Positions 34,129 to 64,000 of a stretch of DNA of 64,000 nt are shown here, piece after piece (within the stretch, counting starts at the first letter, position 1; each line of letters starts with the position of its first letter). Under the pieces are notes generated by a model. The model did not search any database, was not told where the DNA came from, and worked only from the letters and a program-made list of their open reading frames with translations. Source of the stretch: Gigantopelta aegis (lineage: Eukaryota > Mollusca > Gastropoda > Neomphalida > Peltospiridae); NCBI RefSeq assembly GCF_016097555.1, contig NC_054701.1:65973857-66037856 (forward strand), read 5' to 3'. The position numbers and the translations under genes were made by a program.

Positions 34129-34694
34129 CGAAAAATGTTTTTTGACTGGCACCATCTTATTCTATCATATTACATTCATCTACTGATGGGAGTGAAAACC
34201 AGTCTAGCGACCAACCGCGATCACTTGCCTTCTTGAATATACGATTACTTCATGTATCACTAGTAACAAAAAGACATACTCGCCTTTCTAGTTAACTCGC
34301 CAGAACGTTTTGAAAGGGGTTAGACTTTATAATGAACTAGAACAGTTTATGGCTAATATTTAAAAATTCAAGGAGAAGAACTACAAAAAAAATAAAAAGA
34401 AGCAGAAAGATTGCCAAAGGATGTTCGTTAGCAAACTCCAAAGCTCACCTCACAATTGCTTATGTTTATAACGCAAACACTATTGCTCCCTCTCAGAGCA
34501 TTACTTTGTTAAAGTACACCTTATGTGGATAAAATCAAATTAATATTAAAATGTGCATTTTCAGCCCCTCGTTGTTCAAACAGATGTCAAGACTAACGAC
34601 ACCAGTCATTCAGAGTGATGAGGACTCTAAGTTGAAACCTGGTAAGTAGAACGAAGGAAGGAAATGTTTTATTTAACGACGCACTCAACACATT
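34126..34694 (+). pseudogene. Displaced duplicate of a cadherin cytoplasmic exon with flanking introns
   Basis: Near-colinear copy of 16135-16700 (offset about 17.99 kb). Exon copy 34565-34641 is identical over all 77 bp, with acceptor TGCATTTTCAG and donor CCTG|GTAAGT preserved. The surrounding intron copy shows scattered substitutions. There is no adjacent cadherin exon, so it is probably not expressed on its own. It is bracketed by SINE sequence on both sides. Confidence 0.88.
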
Positions 34695-34980
34695 GTATTT
34701 ACGGTTATATGGCGTCAGACATATGGTTAAGGACCACACAGATATAGAGAGAGGAAACCCACTGTCGCCACTTCATGGACTACTCTTTTCGATTAGCAGC
34801 AAGGGATCTTTTATATGCACCATCCCACAGACAGGATAGTACATATCACAGCCTTTGTTACACCAGTTGTGGAGCACTGGCTGGAACGAGAAATAGCCCA
34901 ATGGGGCCACCGACGGGCATTGATCTTAAACTGACCGCGCATCAAGCGAGCGCTTTACCATTGGACTACACCCCGCCCCT
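34652..34980 (-). mobile_element. SINE, head A, tail 1, full length
   Basis: Begins at the same place as the truncated SINE at 16661 but continues through core and head (complement GACTACACCCCGCCCC). Confidence 0.9.
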
Positions 34981-35098
34981 TGTTCTATCGACGCACTCAT
35001 CCTCGGATGTGAGATAAGAACCCGCTGTTTATATAGGTTACTAAAAAAACAAAAGCAGTGGAACTCTGGGCTGAAGGTCTGGCCAGGCATGTAGGATC

Positions 35099-35124
35099 CG
35101 GTGTGTGTGTGTGTGTGTCTATGT

Positions 35125-35214
<90 letters not shown>

Positions 35215-35318
35215 CTCTCTCTCTGTCTCTCCGTCTGTGTGTCTGTGTGTGTGTTGTGTGTGTGTGTTGTGTATCTGTTCCGCTGTGTGTGTATCTGTTG
35301 TGTGTGTCCATCTGTCTC

Positions 35319-35366
<48 letters not shown>

Positions 35367-35373
35367 CTGTGTG

Positions 35374-35415
<42 letters not shown>

Positions 35416-35640
35416 CTTCTCTCTCTCTCCTCTCTCTCTCTTTCCTCTGCTGTTTATGTTTTCTCTCTCTGTATTGTCCTGTCTCTCCCTCTGTGTCTCT
35501 CTTTGCTCTCCTCTTCCCGCTGTCTCTCTCTCTCTCTCTCTCCCTCTCTCTCCCCATCTCCTCTCTCTCCTCCCCTCTCTCCTCCTCTCTCTCATCTCTC
35601 TCTGTGTGTGTGTGTGTGTGTGTGTGTGTAGTTAGGGTGT
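35099..35640. repeat. Complex (GT)n/(CT)n microsatellite
   Basis: About 540 bp of alternating GT and CT runs. Long open frames on both strands are an artefact of the dinucleotide repeat. Confidence 0.97.
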
Positions 35641-35681
35641 GGGTGAACGCCTGTACTTGCCACATCTTGAGGTCCAAAATA

Positions 35682-35724
35682 TCCACCCCCCCCCCCCCCC
35701 CCCCCCCCCCCACACACACACACA
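35682..35724. repeat. Poly-C run and (CA)n
   Basis: About 28 C followed by seven CA units. Confidence 0.95.
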
Positions 35725-35853
35725 TCTTAGTTAAATTTGGGGGAAGGGTTATGGCATGTTTTAGGGTGAGGTTCTCTCTTTATATCAATATAATGAAGGG
35801 TGTCGAGGTAACAGATGGATATCTTTCCCAAAATATTTACTTCTTTTTGTCTT

Positions 35854-36088
35854 GTTGGGGCGGGACGTAGCCCAGTGGTAAACCGCTCGCTTGATGTGCG
35901 GTCTATTTGGGATCTGTGGTATGGTACATATAAAAGATCCCTTGCTGCTAATCGAAAAAGAGTAGACCATGAAGTGGCAACAACGGGTTTCCTCTCTCAA
36001 TATCTGTGTAGTCCTTAACCATATGTTCGACGCCATATAACCGTAAATACAATGTGTTGAGTGCGTCGTTAAATAAACCATTTCTTTT
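35854..36088 (+). mobile_element. SINE, head A, tail 1, internally deleted
   Basis: Perfect 14-bp target duplication CTTCTTTTTGTCTT (35840-35853, 36089-36102). About 100 bp between B box and core are missing. Confidence 0.9.
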
Positions 36089-36102
36089 CTTCTTTTTGTC
36101 TT

Positions 36103-36385
36103 ACTGTATATATATACCAAAACAAAAAAGTGCTTGTGCCCCTCCCTTCACAATAGCATGTGCCCCTTGCTACGCGCTGTAAGTGATGTGTAATTTAATA
36201 GTTAAAAAGGAATAATTGCCGAAAATATTTTACACAGCCTGCTCAATATTACATTGAAAGTCTGATTATATTGGGGGAATTACAAAATAAAGAAAAAGGA
36301 AAAAAAAAAAAAAAAAAAAAATGTGGGTGCGCTCGATTGGGCGGTCGGAAATCAGTCAGAACTATTCTTTATAATTCCACCAGTC
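36103..36385. other. Intergenic, nothing recognised
   Basis: Contains an A-run at about 36300-36322 and no gene. Confidence 0.5.
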
Positions 36386-36500
36386 GAAGGAAAGAATATT
36401 TTATTTACATTTACGCACCCAACACGCATAATTACGGTTATATGGTGTCGGACTTATGGTTAAGAACCACACAGATAATGAGAAAGGAAACCCGCTGCAG
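36386..36500 (-). mobile_element. SINE fragment, tail 1 side
   Basis: AATATTTTATTTACATTTAC through GAGAAAGGAAACCCGCTGC, then breaks off. Confidence 0.8.
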
Positions 36501-36635
36501 GAAGAATTAAAACGATTTATATTTTTCAGTGGCTGGAGCTGCACGTTATGTTTAAACATTTTAATAATGACGTTTTGTGCTTGTAACTTGCTGCTCCACC
36601 TGTATGGACAGATTATATTATATCCAGGTGAGATC

Positions 36636-37443
<808 letters not shown>

Positions 37444-37956
37444 GGTCAGCCTATTTGCAGCCCTGAGCCCGAACGTCGCCCCAAGACAAAAACAGAGCCC
37501 GAATGTTAATGCCAAGGTCATGAGGTGTACATTGTTCATATTTGGCACAAAGATGCACCTCAACACAATACATTTTAAAACATTCTCACAATATGGATAC
37601 CTAAAAATGTTTGGTTTTTTACCTTTTTATTTTTTACATATTTAAATACATGATACTGATAGGTATCGTCATGCCAAATCCCATGATTGTATATGTCATA
37701 TTTAATCACTTAATGGATGTTTCCTTCTTCAGACGGTGAATACAGATTTCGTTATGTACAGCCCGAATATGAAAAATGCAATTTGTTTCTAAAAAATATT
37801 TTTCCTACATTTTTTTTTTTAACATATATTATAATTGCATCATGTTGAGGTGTATCTTTGTGCCAAAGATTAACAATGTACACCTCAGCATTACCATTCG
37901 GGCTCTGTTTCTGTCTCCGGGCGACGTTCGGACTCAAGGCTGCAAATAGGCTGACC
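37444..37956. mobile_element. 513-bp inverted-repeat element
   Basis: Ends GGTCAGCCTATTTGCAGCC / GGCTGCAAATAGGCTGACC. Arms of about 130 bp each continue through GAGCCCGAA, GAGGTGTACATTGTT and TTGGCACAAAGAT motifs in inverted order. No transposase. A target duplication is not clear (CAGTAA occurs near both sides). Confidence 0.85.
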
Positions 37957-38485
37957 CACAGTAAATATTGTTAGTTAGGTAACCTGTTTCAGTGGGTGAT
38001 ATGTTAAGTGGTATAACTTACAGCAAAAAGTTTCCAGCATAAATTTGTTCAGTGTTTTATCAAAAGATGTATATTGTTCAATAAAACATGCACTTAAGTT
38101 ATAATAATTTACAAAAAAATATATTTTAAATATTTTAAAGCAAATTACAAAATGGAGCTCTCAAGAACCAATGTTAACAGACAACATTTTAGGAAAACGA
38201 ATATAACAATTATGTTGTCTTGCAATCGTGTAAAAAGTTGAGCAAATGAATGGTTATAATGGTCAAATTGTTTGGTTAAAAAATATACGCTGCATTCTGA
38301 GTTTTAATAAATATATAAACAGATATATGCAGAAAGCTATTTATTTTAAATCATATAAGGACCATATATTTTTGGCATTATCTACATAAGGTTATTTTGA
38401 TAAAATTAGACCTCTTGATACTAAGCAGCTCTGTGATTAACCAACTATCACTTCAAGAACAAAAAATAAGTAAAAATTGGATTTC
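37957..38485. other. Intergenic, nothing recognised
   Basis: AT-rich sequence without evident structure. Confidence 0.5.
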
Positions 38486-39507
38486 CAGTGTTCTCGCTGG
38501 GTGAAAATTAAAGGAAGGCAGCCGCTCCTCACCACACCCTATAAAAAAAAAAATATATATATATATATATATAAAAAGGGGGGGGGGGGGGGGGGGGGTC
38601 AGTTTTAGTTGGTTATCATATTGTTGTGTGTTGGTAGACTGAGAAAAGACATACTCCTTATTTTGCCTACAAAAAAGTGCAAAGGGGTTTATAAAAAGAC
38701 TCGTCTTTTAATTGAACCGAAGATGATAATTTCAAGATATATGAAAAACAATAAAATTGTTTGTAAAGTGATCTCCTAATGTCAGATAAATTTTTTCTAT
38801 TTCCATCTTCATCGAATGAATCGATCGCTGTGATAAAATATTATCGCCAGCTGATAAAAAGTTTAGTTTTTGTAAAGGCGGTGTATATATTATTTGGCAC
38901 TCAAGATAAATTATTTTAATGATAAACACTACCACTTCCGTTGTTTTTATAAGCGTTCATATCCCCTCAAAATGAAAAGTTTACAATATTTTATAAAGAA
39001 CTTCTGAATAAACAGAATAACAGAAAGTAAAAATCATCAGTTTGAACCAATTATATCTGCAACTGAGGACAAAATATCAAACGATAGTTAGTGGAAACAA
39101 AAGACAGAATGACCGTTCTGATCACGTGACAAATTTGGCACCAAATAAGGGTTTTTTCAATCGGAGATTGCCAAATTCGTAAAAAATAAAATGTTTTCAT
39201 TTCTTACATAAAATATAACTTTTATTGTGTCTATCAAACATACAAATGGATACAGATATTGGACAAAATAGAGGCTGTTAAATTACGTTACGGTAACTGT
39301 CGTAAATGTTTTGTCAATTGCTTTTTTGTACATAACGCGGCTTGTTTCCTTTGATGTCCAGTGTGCAGACTAATCGTTTTTTGTGTGGAAAAAAGTGCAT
39401 TTGGAAATAGCGGAGATAGGTGCTGGAAAATAAAGAGGGGCGCTCAAAAATAAAGGAGGGCGGGGAACCTGAAAGGAGGGCGGCAAAATGGAGCAGCGAG
39501 AACACTG
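38486..39507. mobile_element. ~1-kb non-autonomous DNA transposon, CAGTGTTCTCGCTG ends
   Basis: Perfect 14-bp terminal inverted repeats CAGTGTTCTCGCTG / CAGCGAGAACACTG. ATTTC abuts both ends as a possible short target duplication. The inside holds a (TA)n and poly-G tract (38551-38598) and no transposase. Confidence 0.8.
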
Positions 39508-39838
39508 ATTTCCTAATTTTATACCATTAACCGATGATTAATAAATCAGTGTGCTAAAACTTTTTTAACGTTTTATATGTTTAATATTAATTATTTTATG
39601 AAACTATATTGCCAAATTAGAATAAAATTTGCCAATTGTTTTAGAAATTCACAGTGCCAAATTATCTATAAAACTTTAAAAATTGCAGAAACTGTTATTT
39701 TGTAACAAAATTTCAATTATTAAATGTACTTGTTTTCGAAAATAAAATAAAATTTGCCAATTGTTTTTAAAATTTGCAGAGGTAATTGTATTATTACATG
39801 TACATGTATATGGTCATGTTCTTTCTTTGTCATTTCAG
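39508..39838. other. Region upstream of the first MAPK7 coding exon
   Basis: AT-rich, ending in the acceptor TTTGTCATTTCAG. The MAPK7 5' UTR is therefore split, and its first exon lies further upstream, not identified. Confidence 0.55.
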
Positions 39839-61610
<21,772 letters not shown>

Positions 61611-62051
61611 ACAATTTTTGTATTGAGTGACATAATTAGTCATATTTATACACCCATCTTTGACAGCTTGTATTATAGTATATTGTTGTTCCTCCGTCCA
61701 TTAACGTTTTTTTTGTCCAGGGCATATTTCCTTTATCAACTCGTGTAGAATTATCAAACCGTATACCTACGGATAGCAGTGTCACATACCATAATTAGGT
61801 CACCATGACCTACTTTCCACCAATTACTGTACCTTAAAGGCAGTCATTGTTACATTTCTGTTCTGGATTGGGGGGTTTTGCAAAAAGGTTTCATTCTTTT
61901 ATAGTATGGATGTGCCTCAACTTTCAGTGAATATGAGCACATTAACAGTTTCCCTTCCATATTTTCACAGTAACGTGTACATTCATGTGTATATGCTTTG
62001 GATTGAACCATTTGTATACCTCAAGATTGGCATTACTTCTGTGGACATTCC

Positions 62052-62057
62052 AATAAA
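62052..62057 (+). terminator. Candidate poly(A) signal AATAAA, MAPK7
   Basis: AATAAA 442 bp after the stop codon, followed by GT/T-rich sequence (GTGGTTTCTTGTTAC). Lies 44 bp before a SINE insertion. Confidence 0.6.
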
Positions 62058-62100
62058 AGTGGTTTCTTGTTACTATTTCTCGTTGTCATTATTTCTAGAC

Positions 62101-62418
62101 AGGGGGCAGAATGTTGTGCAGTGGTAAAGCGCCCGCCTGATGTGCGGTCAGTGTGGGATCGATCCACATCGGTGGGCCCATTGGGCTATTTCTCATTCAA
62201 GCCAGTACACCACGACGTATATCAAAGGCTGTGGTTTGTGCTGTCCTGTCTGTGGGATGGTGCATATAAAATATTCCTTGCTACTAATGAAAAGAAAAAA
62301 TGTAGCAGGTTTCCTCTTAAGGACTATTTTAAAATTATCCAATGTTTGACGTCCAATAACCGATGATTAATAAATCAATGTACTCTAGTGATGTTGTTAA
62401 ACAAAACAAACTTTTTAA
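62101..62418 (+). mobile_element. SINE, head A, tail 2
   Basis: TTCTAGAC flanks (62093-62100, 62419-62426). B box GGGATCGATCC, tail TTGTTAAACAAAACAAAC. Confidence 0.88.
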
Positions 62419-62524
62419 TTCTAGACTGGCATTAAATCAAGGTGTTTTACACACTGTGGACAGCAACATTTCTGAAGATTTTGTGGATTTTCCAGGACAG
62501 AAAAGTAGATCTGGCCTGGTGCTT

Positions 62525-62836
62525 ATAAAACTTTTAGTCTAGACTGAGACGTGCATGTCATGACAACGCCATACAAATTGTATGTGTGTGACGTCATTAA
62601 AGATCGAGTCTGGACTTTAAAAGGTTTTATAAAACTTTTAGTCTAGACTGAGACATGCATGTCATGACAACGCCATACAAATTGTATGTGTGTGACGTCA
62701 TTAGAGATCGAGTCTGGACTTTAAAAGGTTTTATAAAACTTTTAGTCTAGACTAAGACGTGCATGTCATGGCAGTGCCATACAAATTGTATGTGTCTGAC
62801 GTCATTAGAGATCGAGTCTGGACTTTAAAAGGTTTT
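62525..62836. repeat. 104-bp tandem repeat, three units
   Basis: Units at 62525, 62629 and 62733, each with CTTTTAGTCTAGACTGAGAC, GCCATACAAATTGTATGTG, GACGTCATTAGAGATCGAGT and CTGGACTTTAAAAGGTTTT. Few substitutions. Confidence 0.95.
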
Positions 62837-62885
62837 ATAAGCACAGGCCCTGGCGCTCGACAGATTCTGCGACTTTATACATTTA

Positions 62886-63219
62886 TTAAAGGGACTATCC
62901 TAAGAGTGCTTCCATTGCAAGATATTTTTAACTAACAGAGCCGTATATATGACTAAAATGAAGTATTAAATATTTTCTTGTTTAGGTGTCTGTATTTAAA
63001 CAATTTTGTTTGTTTTCCTAGCCCAAACTGGATTTTACATTACAATAATTTCATATATATATAGGAAAAATATGTTACAAAGTAAAATGAACAATGACTG
63101 CTACAAGTATTAGCATAAGACGACAAACACATTGGCAGTATTTAATATGTAATTTTAGTTGCAAAAAAACCTGTAATGAACATCTTGCAATGGCTGCAAA
63201 TTTGGGACAGTTCCTTTAA
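62886..63219. mobile_element. TTAA-flanked MITE, family B/C relative
   Basis: TTAA ends, AGGGACTATCCTAAG at the left and TTTGGGACAGTTCCT at the right. Internal CTAACAGAGCCGTATATATG resembles family B. Confidence 0.7.
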
Positions 63220-63800
63220 GATATTAAAGGTATAGTCATACGGACATGTCCTAATGGCCTGATAACATATCTGAAATAATTGTCCCCAAAAGTATTTTAT
63301 TCAATCAGTTACATAGTGATTGTATCCCACATATTGAGTTTTTTTAAGATGTAATTAAATAGTATATTTTTACATTTCAGTAAATAGTGAACCATTACAA
63401 AAAAATACTGCAAAATTCTGATATGCCTTTTTAAATCTGTTTGCTTTTTACATGTAGGATGACTTTTGCATATTAATATAACCCATTGGTTTGAAGTTAC
63501 AAGCACTAACTGGTAACAACTGTGAAAGTGGTATACTGCCACTGATATAGCAGCAACATGAGGGTGGCGAACTGAAACATTTCAAAGTCAACCTTCATAT
63601 GGTACTTGGTCAAGGGAGAGCACTCCTGAAAACAAGTCACATGGCTTGCGATAGTCCGAATATATTCTGATATAGAAATTATTTTGAACTGCGTGAAGTA
63701 ATTAATGGTGGAGTCCGAGTGCAACCAGAAGTGTTATTTCCTCTGATTAAACTTCTGATGTGGTAGACAGAATGTTCACCATTATTAACCATATATACTC
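63220..63800. other. Intergenic, nothing recognised
   Basis: AT-rich, no ORF with family features. Confidence 0.5.
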
Positions 63801-64000
63801 TTCAAAAAAAGTAGGGGAACCTGAAATATTAATGTTAGTATCAACTATTAGACCGAACATACATTTTGACCACAGACATCCTTGTAAAGAACATTCAGGT
63901 CCATTTATCAACATACCGAAACACATTCCATAGTTTGCACATGCATCACGCAGTTCCCCCATACACGTGTGTGGGGTGTCATTCTCGATTTTGACCATCT
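63801..64000 (-). mobile_element. Possible end of a Tc1/mariner-like element running off the window
   Basis: Starts TACTCTTCAAAAAAAGTAGG next to TA, a terminus style seen in molluscan mariner-like elements (recollection). A minus-strand frame is open to the window edge but has no recognisable motif yet. Confidence 0.35.

Noticed and set aside
34997-35870. Long open frames on both strands (up to 270 codons)
   Set aside because: They are translations of a (GT)n/(CT)n microsatellite, with protein of alternating Cys/Val, Ser/Leu or Arg/Glu only.

Overview
This is a eukaryotic, AT-rich, intron-rich and repeat-rich animal window. There are no operons or prokaryotic signals. Full-length tRNA-derived SINEs occur throughout, with the 'addressing' tail that ends in a TCGTTAAATAAAACA-type motif. 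Small inverted-repeat DNA transposons are also common, and the genes are a multi-repeat cadherin, a Kv-type potassium channel and an ERK5/MAPK7 kinase. Together these point to a mollusc, probably a marine gastropod (inference; no species is claimed).

Three protein-coding genes were resolved, all on the + strand. (1) 1-18360 holds the 3' part of a cadherin-repeat transmembrane protein. It has 15 exons that join in one frame to 1189 codons plus stop, with about ten EC repeats, one membrane span and a tail of about 70 residues. The gene is built from a tandemly repeated five-exon cassette. (2) 27498-29440 is a two-exon Kv-like channel of 492 aa with an intact pore (TVGYGD) and a complete T1 zinc motif (HX5CX20CC). 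Its voltage sensor is visibly degenerate. (3) 39839-61610 is an ERK5/MAPK7 orthologue of 10 coding exons and 1134 aa, including the bipartite basic region and the conserved C-terminal transactivation blocks. Its activation loop reads TQY instead of TEY.

The space between and inside the genes is mostly transposon-derived. There are about 30 SINE copies, with two main tRNA-like heads, a possible third, and three kinds of tail. Other components are a TTAA-flanked MITE family, several foldback elements, two hAT-like elements with 8-bp target duplications, a decayed Tc1/mariner transposase with a SINE inside it, and many micro- and minisatellites.

The most notable observations all concern repeats remodelling splice sites. 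The end of MAPK7 coding exon 1 (the DFG-motif codons plus the 5' splice site) has been amplified into a tandem array inside the following intron. A SINE has duplicated another MAPK7 5' splice site as part of its target-site duplication. A hAT-like element has inserted 12 bp after a third MAPK7 donor. An intact, base-identical copy of a cadherin cytoplasmic exon with both splice sites lies about 18 kb downstream, sandwiched between SINEs.

The gene calls rest on reading-frame continuity across GT-AG (and two GC-AG) introns and on family motifs. No database search, RNA evidence or alignment was available.
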